NCBI GenBank assembly: GCA_035464655.1
Contig: DATHRZ010000112.1
Span: 1 to 30,503 of the forward strand
From: JARFPW01 sp035464655
GTDB lineage: Bacteria > Gemmatimonadota > Gemmatimonadetes > Palauibacterales > Palauibacteraceae
Direction of reading: 5' to 3'
Length of the DNA stretch: 30,503 nucleotides
In this document: positions 1 through 7,830 of the stretch, piece by piece
How the letters are laid out: every line of letters begins with the position of its first letter
How positions within the stretch are numbered: position 1 is the first letter of the stretch
The notes under the pieces: generated by a model
Seen by the model: only the letters and a program-made list of their open reading frames with translations
What the model was told of the DNA's origin: nothing
Databases searched by the model: none
Program-made: the position numbers and the translations under genes

Positions 1-1728
1 GATGGCCATGATGCTGAGCGTCGGGTTCTTGTCGGCGTTCGAGACGAAGCAGGCACCGTCGGGGACGAAGAGGTTCGGCACTTCCCACGACTGGCAGTAC
101 TGGTTGAGCACCGAGCGGCTCGGGTCGTCGCCCATGATCGCGCCGCCCACCTCGTGGATGATCTGGCCGGGCGCCGCGATCGCGTCGGCCCCGTCGTCGT
201 GCACGGTGCTCGTCACGGTCCCGCCCATCGCCTCGATGATGTCGCGGAAGGTGTGCTGCATGTGACGCGCCTGGTTGAGCTCGTGCTCCGACCATCTCCA
301 GTGGAACTTCAGGGTCGGGATCCCCCACTGGTCGACGTTGTCGGGGTCGATCTCGCAGTAGCTGTCCTCGTTCGGGATCATCTCGCCGCGCCCGTCGAAC
401 CAGAGGAACGAGCCGTAGTAGCGGCGCGCCTCCTCCTTGAACCGCCGGCCGTACGCGCCGTTCGTGAACCGCTCGAGGCCGCCGAAGATCCCGGGCCCGG
501 GCATCTGGCGGCCGCCGCCGAACTCGATGTGATAGCCGCGAGCGAAGTCGAGCCGGCCCGCCTGCTGCTCGCCGTACAGCCACCACGGCATGTACAGGTG
601 CATGCCGCTCGAACCGTCCTGGTTGTGGGGCGGCAGCTGCTCGAGGCTCGGGATCTGCCCGCCGACGCCCGCGCCCACCGTGTCCATCAGGTACTTCCCC
701 ACCAGGCCGCTGCCGTTGCCCACCCCGTCCGGGAAGCGACTCGAGGTCGAGTTGAGCATGATGCGCGCCGACTCGCAGGCGCTGGCGGCGAGGATCACCA
801 GCTTCGCGCTCGCGTGCTCGTCGAGCCTCGTGCGCTTGTCGACGTAGTGGACGCCGGTCGCCCGCCCCCGCTCGTCGACCGTCACCTCGCGCACCATCGC
901 ATCCGTGCGGATCTCGAGGTTGCCGGTCGCGAGCGCCGGCGGCAGGAGCACGGTGGGCGACTGGAAGTTCGCCTTGATCGAGCAGCCGCGGCCGCACGGC
1001 GTCGCCCAGAAGCAGGCGGCGCGCGAGCGCATCGAGCCGCCCACCACGCGCTGGGCGAGCGGATTGCCCGGGAACAGCTCGGCGGGCAGCCGGTCGGCGT
1101 CCTGCTTTTCGGACAGGATCGCCAGGTGCGCCGGGATCACCGGAATGTCCAGCTCGTCGCGGCACACCTTCCGGGTGAGCATCTCGTGCACGCGCGGCGC
1201 CGGCGGCGGCAGCAGGACGCCGGGCGAGGAGTTCGGCGTGTTCTCGAGGCCCTCGTTCGAGCCGTAGACGCCGATCAGCGCTTCGGTGCGATCGTAGTAG
1301 GGAGCGAGGTCGTCGTACGACATCGGCCAGTCGAACCCGAGGCCGTCGCGCGAGCGCGGCTTGAAATCGTACGGGCCCATGCGCAACGAGATGCGGCCCC
1401 AGTGGTTCGTGCGCCCGCCAAGCATGCGGGCCCGCCACCACAGGAAGTTCGCGCCGTCGGCGCTCGAGTACGGCTCGCCCGGCACCTGCCAGCCGCCGTC
1501 CACGGTCGCGTCGTAGAACCCGAACGGCTTCTCCGGCGTCCAGCCGCCCCTGAGTGGGGCCTCGCTCGGAAGCTGGAACATCGGCGTCTCGGTGACCGGG
1601 TCGTAGTGCCGCCCCGCCTCGAGCATCAGTACCTTGACCCCGTTCACCGCAAGGATGAGCGCGCACATGCCGCCCGCCGCCCCCGATCCGACGATGATCA
1701 CGTCGTAGTCGTCACGCGCCTTGCTCAC
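1..1728 (-). CDS. GMC-family FAD-dependent oxidoreductase (3' end off the window)
   Basis: Seen: reading down from a GTG at 1726-1728, 576 codons are open to the left edge. The N-terminus has an FAD-binding Rossmann motif (DYDVIIVGSGAAGG). A GGRTNHWGR segment follows, and the C-terminal part ends near NPTLSIMAI, the conserved GMC terminus with its Asn-Pro. Known: GMC enzymes oxidise alcohols or sugar hydroxyls; this glucose/gluconate-dehydrogenase-like branch usually works with a small subunit-3 protein and passes electrons to a cytochrome or quinone. The family is usually about 550-590 residues, so probably only a short tail is missing. It starts 4 bp after the DUF1080 stop, so it is in the same operon. 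Inferred: 3-hydroxyl oxidation of sugars or glycosides. The partner subunit, if present, would lie beyond the left edge. Family assignment is firm, substrate is not. Confidence 0.9.
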   Translation of the reverse strand, partial: MSKARDDYDVIIVGSGAAGGMCALILAVNGVKVLMLEAGRHYDPVTETPMFQLPSEAPLRGGWTPEKPFGFYDATVDGGWQVPGEPYSSADGANFLWWRARMLGGRTNHWGRISLRMGPYDFKPRSRDGLGFDWPMSYDDLAPYYDRTEALIGVYGSNEGLENTPNSSPGVLLPPPAPRVHEMLTRKVCRDELDIPVIPAHLAILSEKQDADRLPAELFPGNPLAQRVVGGSMRSRAACFWATPCGRGCSIKANFQSPTVLLPPALATGNLEIRTDAMVREVTVDERGRATGVHYVDKRTRLDEHASAKLVILAASACESARIMLNSTSSRFPDGVGNGSGLVGKYLMDTVGAGVGGQIPSLEQLPPHNQDGSSGMHLYMPWWLYGEQQAGRLDFARGYHIEFGGGRQMPGPGIFGGLERFTNGAYGRRFKEEARRYYGSFLWFDGRGEMIPNEDSYCEIDPDNVDQWGIPTLKFHWRWSEHELNQARHMQHTFRDIIEAMGGTVTSTVHDDGADAIAAPGQIIHEVGGAIMGDDPSRSVLNQYCQSWEVPNLFVPDGACFVSNADKNPTLSIMAI

Positions 1729-1732
1729 CGGC

Positions 1733-2503
1733 TCAGGTCCCTGCCGCAGCGGAGTCGTCGAGCGGCCGAAGCCTGATGTTGCGGAACCACACCGGGTCGT
1801 CGTGGTCCTGGAGGCCGATGTACCCCTCGCGGGCGGCGCCGTACTCCTCCAGGTCGGCGAACTTCGAGTCCGCCACCCGCGCCTCCCAGTCGTCGGAGCC
1901 GAACTCGTACTCGACGATCTTCTCGCCGTTCAGCCAGTGCTCGACGTGATTTCCGGTCACGACGATCCGCACCTCGTTCCACTCGCCGGCCGGCCGCACG
2001 ACGTCGCGCGGCGCCGGGTAGATTGCGTACACAGACCCGGCCGAAGTCAGCGGGTTCTCGCCGTCCGCGTGACCGTCGTCGTCGAGCACCTGCATCTCGG
2101 GCCCGCTGTGGAAGATGTGCTCCGATCCTGGGGCGGCGCGGTAGAAGATCCCGCTGTTGCCGCCCTCTTCGACCCGCCACTCGAGCGTCAGCTCGAAGTC
2201 GGCGAACTGGTCGACCGTCACGAGGTCGCCGCCCGATCCGTAGCGGTACAGCGCCCCGTCCTCGGCCCGCCAGCCGTCGGGCGGCATCTCGGTTTCGTAG
2301 CTCCGCCAGCCGGCCAGCGACTCGCCGTCGAACAACAGGCGCCAGCCGGCTTCGCGCTCGGCATCGGTCAGCGCATTGTGGGCCGCGTCGGTGGCGGCGG
2401 ACGGCTCGCCTTCACCGGGCGTCTCCGAGGAGGCGCAGGAGGCCAGGCCGAACGCGAGCACGGGCAGGAGCAGACCGGACGTCGGTCGGAAGATCATCGA
2501 CAC
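1733..2503 (-). CDS. DUF1080 (3-keto-disaccharide hydrolase domain) lipoprotein
   Basis: Seen: 256 residues from a GTG at 2503, with a GAGAGGT ribosome site 5 nt upstream; an in-frame ATG two codons later is less well spaced. The signal sequence ends in a lipobox (LASC, about residues 20-23), so it is probably a lipoprotein. The rest is a concanavalin-like DUF1080 fold, with the hallmarks GWRLLFDGESLAGW, a central EGGNSGIFYR and a final GYIGLQDHDDPVWFRNIRL. Known: DUF1080 (PF06439) proteins include hydrolases or lyases acting on 3-keto-glycosides and commonly sit beside Gfo/Idh and GMC oxidoreductases. Inferred: it cleaves a glycoside already oxidised at C3 by a neighbouring enzyme. It lies 49 bp after the Gfo/Idh gene and 4 bp before the GMC gene. 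Confidence 0.9.
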   Translation of the reverse strand: MSMIFRPTSGLLLPVLAFGLASCASSETPGEGEPSAATDAAHNALTDAEREAGWRLLFDGESLAGWRSYETEMPPDGWRAEDGALYRYGSGGDLVTVDQFADFELTLEWRVEEGGNSGIFYRAAPGSEHIFHSGPEMQVLDDDGHADGENPLTSAGSVYAIYPAPRDVVRPAGEWNEVRIVVTGNHVEHWLNGEKIVEYEFGSDDWEARVADSKFADLEEYGAAREGYIGLQDHDDPVWFRNIRLRPLDDSAAAGT

Positions 2504-2552
2504 GCGGAACCTCTCTGTCTCGGTGAATGGACGGGATCGTCGAACAGTCGCC

Positions 2553-4034
2553 TCACATTCCGAATCCAGGCCGGTATTCGCGGCGCAAGAAATCGTTGGC
2601 CGTCGCGTCGTTCGTCACGCGACCCACCGCGCCGTCGTACTCGATCACCCGGCCCTGCCCGGCGCGCAGCGCGACGATGCCGAGCAGCATGACCTCGGTG
2701 AGCGGGCCTGCGTAGCTGAACGGGCAGCTCGCTTCCTCCTCGCCCTTGCAGGCCCGCACCCAGTTCATCTCGTGCTCGCCGCCCGGGCGCCCGCGCGACG
2801 CCGGCACCGCCTCGGCCCACTCCGTCAGGCCTTCGGGAAACAGCCGCGGCTTCAGGCCGTACGTCTCGTGCATGAGCACGCCGCGCTTACCGATCAGCAT
2901 CGCCCCGCCCTCACGGTTCAGCTCGAGGTCGTCGGGGAGCGCCGCCGGGCGCGGCGGCATCAGGCCGCCGTCGTACCAGTGGAGGTCGACGGGCGGCCGG
3001 GCGCCGCGGGCCGGGAAGCGGTAACGCACGGTCATCGCGACCGGATAGCACGCGGGATCGTCGGCCGGGCCGCCCCACGGCGTCGACGTGGCCTCGATGT
3101 GCGTCGGATAGCCGAGATCGAGCGCCCAGTACGGGTGGTCGAGCAGGTGCGCGCCCATGTCGCCCAGCGCCCCGACGCCGAACGCCGTCCAGCCACGCCA
3201 GTGGAACGGGTGGTAAATCGGGTGGTACGGCGTCGCGCGGGCGTTCGCGCACCGGTAGAGGTCCCAGTCGAGCGACGCGGGCGGCGGGCCCTCGCGCGCG
3301 ATGCCGGCCGCGATGCGTTGGTTCGTCGAGCCCGGCCACCAGCTCCCGTCGTCCGGCAACTCGTCGGGCATCACGGGCGCCGGCAGCCCCTGCGGCCAGA
3401 TCGGCCGATTCGTCCACACGTGCACCTCGCGCACCGGCCCGATGACGTCGGCGTCGATCCACTCGAGCACCAGCCGGCCGTCGTCCATCGAGTGCCCCTG
3501 GTTGCCCATCTGGGTGACGACACCCGTCTCGGCCGCGAGGTCGCGCAGCATCCGCGCCTCCTCGACCGACCAGGTCAGCGGCTTCTGCACATACACGTGC
3601 TTGCCCGCCTGCATGCAGGCCTTCGCGATCGGGGCGTGGGCGTGGTCGGGGGTCGCGATCAGCACCGCGTCGAGGCCGCGCTCGCGCTCGAGCATCTCCC
3701 GGAAGTCATTATACTTCGCGGCGCGCTCGAACTGCTCCTTCCAGCGAACGCCCTCCGGCCGCGGGTTGCCGTCGCCGTCCGTCGTCTTGTCCCGGGCGCT
3801 ACGGGCCACGTAGTCGAGGTCGACGTCGCACACCGCCACGATGTTCTCGGAACCGAGCTGCGTGGCGTTCTGGCCACCCATGCCGCCGGCGCCGACGATC
3901 GCGATGTTCAGGGAGTCGCTCGGCGCCTGGAAGCCGCGGCCACCGAGAACGTGGCGCGGCACGATCATCGCCCCCAGCGCCAGCTTCGATCCGGTCGCCA
4001 CGAAGTCGCGGCGGGTCGTTCCACCTTCGGACAC
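2553..4034 (-). CDS. Gfo/Idh/MocA-family oxidoreductase with Tat signal
   Basis: Seen: 493 residues from a GTG at 4034, preceded by GGAGG at a 7-nt spacing. A twin-arginine signal (TTRRDF, then a hydrophobic stretch) occupies residues 1-35. A Rossmann NAD(P)-binding motif (IAIVGAGGMGGQNA) follows near residue 45. The family Lys-Pro element appears as VQKP rather than the common EKP. The C-terminal half is a typical Gfo/Idh beta-sheet domain. Known: such Tat-exported members act in the periplasm with tightly bound NAD(P), on sugars or sugar acids. It is the first gene of a three-gene unit with the DUF1080 protein and the GMC oxidoreductase. Inferred: redox step in 3-keto-sugar metabolism. The exact substrate cannot be read from the sequence. 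Confidence 0.92.
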   Translation of the reverse strand: MSEGGTTRRDFVATGSKLALGAMIVPRHVLGGRGFQAPSDSLNIAIVGAGGMGGQNATQLGSENIVAVCDVDLDYVARSARDKTTDGDGNPRPEGVRWKEQFERAAKYNDFREMLERERGLDAVLIATPDHAHAPIAKACMQAGKHVYVQKPLTWSVEEARMLRDLAAETGVVTQMGNQGHSMDDGRLVLEWIDADVIGPVREVHVWTNRPIWPQGLPAPVMPDELPDDGSWWPGSTNQRIAAGIAREGPPPASLDWDLYRCANARATPYHPIYHPFHWRGWTAFGVGALGDMGAHLLDHPYWALDLGYPTHIEATSTPWGGPADDPACYPVAMTVRYRFPARGARPPVDLHWYDGGLMPPRPAALPDDLELNREGGAMLIGKRGVLMHETYGLKPRLFPEGLTEWAEAVPASRGRPGGEHEMNWVRACKGEEEASCPFSYAGPLTEVMLLGIVALRAGQGRVIEYDGAVGRVTNDATANDFLRREYRPGFGM

Positions 4035-4191
4035 GGCGGATCCTCCGTTGTGGTTCGCGGGGCGAGGATTCCGACGAATATGCGGGGGATGTTCCGGCGG
4101 CGCGACCCGGGGCGAAGGCTATCCGCGTCGGATGGGCCTCTTTCCGGACGCTCCGCCCTGTCTTGCCAAAGTCGTTGACGACCTCGCGATC

Positions 4192-4220
4192 TTGCCCCGA
4201 TTGAACTCCGGGTTTAGCTT
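4192..4220 (+). promoter_or_regulatory. Possible sigma-70-type promoter of the tRNA array
   Basis: TTGCCC (4192-4197) and TAGCTT (4215-4220) are separated by 17 nt, about 50 bp upstream of the first tRNA. Both boxes match the consensus only moderately. The rest of 4035-4270 holds no gene; a small GTCCC/GGGAC inverted repeat lies between this site and the first tRNA. Confidence 0.25.
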
Positions 4221-4270
4221 CGCTGTTCTGTAGAGCGGCGTCCCTCGGGACTCCGCTCGTCTGTTTCTGA

Positions 4271-4344
<74 letters not shown>

Positions 4345-4407
4345 TGCGGCGGGCGGTCGGCCGGTGGATGAATGGTCGCTCGACACCCGTCGGAACATGC
4401 AGGTTCG

Positions 4408-4481
4408 GGGGCTGTAGCTCAGCTGGTTAGAGTGCCGGTCTGTCACACCGGAGGTCGCGGGTTCGAGTCCCGTCAGCCCCG
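4408..4481 (+). tRNA. tRNA-Asp (GTC)
   Basis: Acceptor stem GGGGCTG pairs with CAGCCCC, with discriminator G, which is usual for Asp. The anticodon stem CCGGT/ACCGG encloses CTGTCAC, giving anticodon GTC. CCA is not encoded. It lies 63 bp after tRNA-Val. Confidence 0.97.
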
Positions 4482-4513
4482 TAGCGAAACATAACGCGGA
4501 AGCAGTGCGACCG

Positions 4514-4586
4514 GGGGCCGTAGCTCCGTTGGGAGAGCGCATGAATCGCACTCATGAGGTCGCGGGTTCGACTCCCGCCGGCTCCA
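4514..4586 (+). tRNA. tRNA-Ala (CGC), with an unusual C at position 14
   Basis: Acceptor stem GGGGCCG pairs with CGGCTCC, leaving a G3:U70 wobble, the identity mark of alanine tRNA. The anticodon stem CATGA/TCATG encloses ATCGCAC, giving anticodon CGC. The T-arm is normal (GCGGG/CCCGC). The first D-loop base is C where A14 is nearly universal. CCA is not encoded. Confidence 0.93.
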
Positions 4587-4594
4587 CTTTCACC

Positions 4595-4666
4595 GCCACC
4601 GTAGCTCAGCGGTAGAGCACTCGATTCGTAATCGAGCGGTCGTCGGTTCAATTCCGACCGGTGGCT
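4595..4666 (+). tRNA. tRNA-Thr (CGT)
   Basis: Acceptor stem GCCACCG pairs with CGGTGGC, discriminator T. The anticodon stem CTCGA/TCGAG encloses TTCGTAA, giving anticodon CGT. T-stem GTCGG/CCGAC. It begins 8 bp after tRNA-Ala and ends 2 bp before tRNA-Gly, so the transcript must be closely processed. Confidence 0.96.
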
Positions 4667-4668
4667 CC

Positions 4669-4741
4669 GCGGGTGTAGCTCAGCTGGTAGAGCGCAACCT
4701 TGCCAAGGTTGAGGTCGCCGGTTCGAACCCGGTCACCCGCT
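4669..4741 (+). tRNA. tRNA-Gly (GCC)
   Basis: Acceptor stem GCGGGTG pairs with CACCCGC, discriminator T. The anticodon stem CAACC/GGTTG encloses TTGCCAA, giving anticodon GCC. CCA is not encoded. Only 2 bp separate it from tRNA-Thr. Confidence 0.97.
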
Positions 4742-4762
4742 TGTAGGAAGCCTGCACAATTT

Positions 4763-4836
4763 CGGGGCGTGGCTCAGTCCGGTAGAGCGCTGCGTTCGGG
4801 ACGCAGAGGTCCCCGGTTCAAATCCGGGCGCCCCGA
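4763..4836 (+). tRNA. tRNA-Pro (CGG)
   Basis: Acceptor stem CGGGGCG pairs with CGCCCCG; the C1-G72 pair is typical of proline tRNA. Discriminator A. The anticodon stem CTGCG/CGCAG encloses TTCGGGA, giving anticodon CGG. Last gene of the array; no terminator hairpin is obvious behind it. Confidence 0.97.
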
Positions 4837-4856
4837 CTATTTCGGTCTCCTCAGAT

Positions 4857-5150
4857 ATGCGCACATCTCGTGTAGCCGTACTGATTCTGGCTCTTGCAGG
4901 TACGATCAGTTCCTGCGCGTCCGATGAGCCTGCCCCGCCCGTTGATTCCGAGGCCCCCAGGCCAGCGACCGAGATCGAGTCCGATCCGGCGCGTGATCCA
5001 GAGCTCGTCGGGCGCCCGATCTGGCAACGTCGCCACAGGTCGGAGTTCGGCTGGCGCCGACCGGCGACGCGAATTGTCTGCAAACCTGGAACCTGGAATG
5101 GTGAGGCGGTACGATTCTCGTCAGAAGACCAGTACCTTGTCGGCCCATAG
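4857..5150 (+). CDS. Possible small lipoprotein, unknown function
   Basis: Seen: a 97-residue frame beginning 20 bp after tRNA-Pro. Its first 20 residues look like a lipoprotein signal (basic MRTSR, hydrophobic core, lipobox ISSC). An acidic, proline-rich stretch follows (about 21-50), then an unremarkable basic tail. I recognise no domain. No clear ribosome site precedes the ATG, and the 3' end overlaps the end of the convergent DsrE gene by 30 bp. It may be a short real lipoprotein, the start of a decayed longer one, or chance. The signal peptide is the only positive evidence. Confidence 0.4.
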   Translation: MRTSRVAVLILALAGTISSCASDEPAPPVDSEAPRPATEIESDPARDPELVGRPIWQRRHRSEFGWRRPATRIVCKPGTWNGEAVRFSSEDQYLVGP

Positions 5151-5471
5151 GGTCCAGTCTGTGAGTTCGTCGAGGGTGCTGCGACGGGATCCCTCTATCA
5201 GTTCGTCGTCCTCGAGTCCCCGGGCGTCCATACAGGTCGCGCAGACCCCCGTTTCCCCACCCCTGGCGCTGAAGACCTTGAGCATACGCTCGAGGCTGTA
5301 GTACCCCTGGGGCAGCGTCTGGCCGGATTTGGCGCACGAAGCCGCGTCACCCATCAAGAACACCCTGACTTGCTCGTCGTCACGCTTGGCCAGGGCGTTC
5401 GCGATCCGCATTCCGTTGTAAGCCCGCTCCGTCCCGTACGGTGGGTCGTTGATGATGAGCAGTGTTCGCAC
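5121..5471 (-). CDS. DsrE/DsrF-like small protein
   Basis: Seen: 116 residues when started at the GTG at 5471, with GAGG spaced 6 nt upstream. The frame stays open upstream, but the extra residues are Arg-rich and do not look like protein. From the chosen start it begins RTLLIINDPPYGTERAYNG, the usual DsrE-fold opening (strand, loop, then a helix with NALA). It later has VRVFLMGDAASCA and a GVCATCMDARG segment with two Cys. Known: DsrE-family proteins are small alpha/beta subunits, some of which carry persulfide sulfur on a conserved Cys. It lies 49 bp downstream of a YtxJ-type bacilliredoxin. Inferred: a thiol or sulfur-relay role. Whether it oligomerises or carries sulfur cannot be told from sequence. 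Confidence 0.82.
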   Translation of the reverse strand: MRTLLIINDPPYGTERAYNGMRIANALAKRDDEQVRVFLMGDAASCAKSGQTLPQGYYSLERMLKVFSARGGETGVCATCMDARGLEDDELIEGSRRSTLDELTDWTLWADKVLVF

Positions 5472-5520
5472 GATGTCCTCGAATCTCTCGGGTACGGCCC
5501 GCCCACGACGGCCCGGTCTC

Positions 5521-5886
5521 TCAACCCGAGACGCCGTCAGGCGGATCCACCGCATCGGCCAGCGCATCTTTCGTGACCGCGCGATGAGAGGCATGCCAGA
5601 TCGGCTGCCCCCGTCTCAGAACGATGGCCTGGGGCGACTCATGTCGAATCCCGGTGCGCTCCTCGATCTGACGTGACAGGTCCCGTCGAGTGATCACGTT
5701 CACAAGATAGATCGGCAGCGCCGGACGCGCCGCGGCGAATCCGCGGACTTCGCGCAGGGCCCGGGTGCTCAACCCGCAGATCGGGCTGTGCTTGTACAGC
5801 ACGGCGACTTCTTCCTGCAAAACTCCATCGACATCGGCCGTGCCCTCGAGCTTCCGCAGGCGGTCTGGCCGGTGAAATGACGGCAT
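5521..5886 (-). CDS. ytxJ: YtxJ/BrxC-type monothiol bacilliredoxin
   Basis: Seen: 121 residues from an ATG at 5886 with GGAG 5 nt upstream. It is a thioredoxin-like protein with YKHSPICGLS at residues 31-40, so Cys37 is followed by Gly-Leu-Ser: one thiol, not CxxC. A later HESPQAIVL (near residues 82-90) is the cis-proline region, and WHASH lies near the end. These are the hallmarks of the YtxJ family. Known: YtxJ/BrxC proteins act with bacillithiol to remove bacillithiol from modified protein thiols. Inferred: the organism uses bacillithiol; no biosynthesis genes are present here to confirm it. It probably shares a transcript with the DsrE-like gene downstream. The 183 bp to the divergent barrel gene must hold promoters for both directions. 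Confidence 0.9.
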   Translation of the reverse strand: MPSFHRPDRLRKLEGTADVDGVLQEEVAVLYKHSPICGLSTRALREVRGFAAARPALPIYLVNVITRRDLSRQIEERTGIRHESPQAIVLRRGQPIWHASHRAVTKDALADAVDPPDGVSG

Positions 5887-6069
5887 GACTTCTCCGTGGG
5901 TTCCAGTCGTGGTCCAGGCTTCCGGCGCGCCTCACCTGCTAAGTATCATTGCGTCTTCAGAATCGTCAACGCTGTCCCGACGATGCCGGTTCCTACGACG
6001 TATCCGATCGGAGGTCGTGGCGCCTCCGACGGCTTGCGGCGGGAGGTCCGGCCGCCGAATCTGGCTTTC

Positions 6070-7743
6070 ATGACCCGAACACTGAGGACATCGTTTCCCC
6101 GCATCGCGGCGGGCACCCTCCTCGCCCTGGTGCTGCTAGGATTTCCAGGCCAGGCGGCCGCGCAGTCGTCGCGGGCGGGCGCCGCGGGCGCCTCCCCCTA
6201 CCTCCCGCTCGACCACTGGGCCTATCCGGCCCTCGAGCTGTGGATCGCCCGCGGCGACGTGACGTCGCTCTCTCCGATGACCCGGCCCTATCGGATCGCG
6301 GACGTGGTCGGGGCGGTCGATGGACTGCGGCGCGAGGATCTTTCGGGGGCCGAGCAGGGGCTGCGGGCGCGACTGCTGGCCGAGCTCGGACCCGACCCCG
6401 ACGAGGGCAGGGACCGGAAGAGGCGCACTCGCCGTTCACGCTCGGCGCGGCACCAGGGCCAGGGCAACGCTCGGTCATCCGGCGAGGCGCTGGTCCTCGA
6501 GGTCGGGCTCGAGGCCGGCGCGCGCTACGTCACGCAGACGCACCCCGACCCGCTCCAGCCCGTGCTCGACGGTCGGTTCGGCAACGACCGGGTGCTCGAG
6601 GGCCTCGAGGCCAGCGTGCGTGGGTCGTCTCCGTACGTCGCCGGGGCCGCCAGCCTGCGCCACGACGGCATCTACCGGCACGACCCCCGGTTCCCCGACG
6701 GCCGGGTCACGCCGCCGCGCGATGGTCCGTTCCTCGACGAGAACCTCTCGCTTCGCCTCGAGGAGGCGTATGTCGAGGCGCAGATTCCGTATCTCCGCCT
6801 GTCAATCGGGCGACTCGACCGCGACTGGGGGCCCGCGACGATCGACGGCTTCGTGCGTTCGGCGCAGACGTACAGCCAGGACGAGATCGGATACCGGTTT
6901 GGAATCGAGCGCATCTTCCTCATCGGCACGATCGGCGCACCCGGCGACTTCGGCGGCGACACCGTGCGTCACCTCTCGATGCACCGGCTCGAGGTGCGGC
7001 CTAGCGATCGCCTGGCGTTCGCGATATCCGAAGCGGCGCTGCACGGGGGGCCCGACGGTCGCTTCCGCTTCGAGCTCGCCAACCCGGTCGGCATCTGGCA
7101 GCTCGCGCTCGACGACGAAGACGTGGCTTACAACAAGGTCGGCCAGCTCGACGCGTGGTGGCGCGCCGCGCGCGGCGTAACGCTGAACGGGAGCCTTCTG
7201 GCGGACGCCACGGGGGGCGGCCAGTCGTGCTGCCAGATGGGGGGCTCGCTCGGCGTCGAGCTCACCCGCCTCGCGCCCGGCCTGCGTGTCGGCGCCCAAT
7301 TCAGCGCCGTCGAGAGCCTCACCTACCGCACGTTCCGTCCGTGGGAGGAGTACTCGATCGACGGCGTGGGGCTGGGCTGGGACAAGTCGGACCTCCGGCT
7401 GGTGAGCCTCGAAGCCGACTGGTTCGCTTCCCCGTCGCTGGTACTGAGCCCTCGTCTCGATTTCCAGCGCAGGGGCGAGGGCGACTTCCGCCAGCCCCGC
7501 CCTCCGCCTTCCGAGCTCACCGATCAGCCGGACATCCTGTCGGGCATCGTCGAGACCACCGTGCGTCCCGCCCTCGGCGGCCGCTGGACACCGGCCGGCC
7601 GGCTGCGGATCACGGCGGAATGGGACGCGGGGGTATCGCTGATCTCCGACTACGCGAACGTCGAAGGCGACGATCGTACGGAGTTGACCGGCTCGTTCGC
7701 GATACGGCTGTTCGCGCCGCGACTCGTTTTTCTCGTCCGCTGA
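6070..7743 (+). CDS. Wzi-like outer-membrane beta-barrel protein
   Basis: Seen: 557 residues from an ATG at 6070. The frame is open further upstream, but a good signal peptide begins here (MTRTLRTSFPRIAAG, cleavage near AAAQ, residue 32). The N-terminal domain (about 40-90; DHWAYPALELWIARGDV, later RPYRIADVVGAVD) resembles the helical region before capsule-assembly Wzi barrels. The rest alternates polar and aromatic residues as beta-strands do, with RLSIGRLDRDWGP and LANPVGIWQ as in the family. A 26-residue Arg-rich insert lies near 114-140. The C-terminus ends in Arg rather than the aromatic residue common in barrels. Known: Wzi binds capsule polysaccharide at the outer membrane. Inferred role: surface polysaccharide handling. 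No ribosome site is clear. Confidence 0.8.
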   Translation: MTRTLRTSFPRIAAGTLLALVLLGFPGQAAAQSSRAGAAGASPYLPLDHWAYPALELWIARGDVTSLSPMTRPYRIADVVGAVDGLRREDLSGAEQGLRARLLAELGPDPDEGRDRKRRTRRSRSARHQGQGNARSSGEALVLEVGLEAGARYVTQTHPDPLQPVLDGRFGNDRVLEGLEASVRGSSPYVAGAASLRHDGIYRHDPRFPDGRVTPPRDGPFLDENLSLRLEEAYVEAQIPYLRLSIGRLDRDWGPATIDGFVRSAQTYSQDEIGYRFGIERIFLIGTIGAPGDFGGDTVRHLSMHRLEVRPSDRLAFAISEAALHGGPDGRFRFELANPVGIWQLALDDEDVAYNKVGQLDAWWRAARGVTLNGSLLADATGGGQSCCQMGGSLGVELTRLAPGLRVGAQFSAVESLTYRTFRPWEEYSIDGVGLGWDKSDLRLVSLEADWFASPSLVLSPRLDFQRRGEGDFRQPRPPPSELTDQPDILSGIVETTVRPALGGRWTPAGRLRITAEWDAGVSLISDYANVEGDDRTELTGSFAIRLFAPRLVFLVR

Positions 7744-7770
7744 GGGCCTTCGGATTCGTCTTGCGCCCGT

Positions 7771-7782
7771 TCAGTATACTGA
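7771..7782. promoter_or_regulatory. 12-bp perfect palindrome upstream of actA
   Basis: TCAGTATACTGA lies 48 bp before the actA start and contains TATACT (7775-7780), which resembles a -10 box. No convincing -35 lies 17 bp upstream. It could be an operator overlapping the promoter of the ACIII operon, or a chance palindrome. Confidence 0.3.
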
Positions 7783-7830
7783 TACCTTGACGCGGCTTAC
7801 CGTCCCGTCGTCGAACGAAAAACGATACTG

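Noticed and set aside
154..1776. Long plus-strand open frame antisense to the GMC gene
   Set aside because: It is Arg/Val/Ala-rich with no domain, and the opposite strand encodes a clear GMC enzyme. GC-rich genes leave long open antisense frames.
2376..4178. 600-residue plus-strand frame over the Gfo/Idh gene
   Set aside because: Antisense shadow; His/Arg-rich with no family features, while the minus strand shows Tat, Rossmann and family motifs.
4700..4927. Plus-strand frame containing GVAQSGRALRSGRRG
   Set aside because: It is read through tRNA-Gly and tRNA-Pro, another familiar tRNA-derived false protein.
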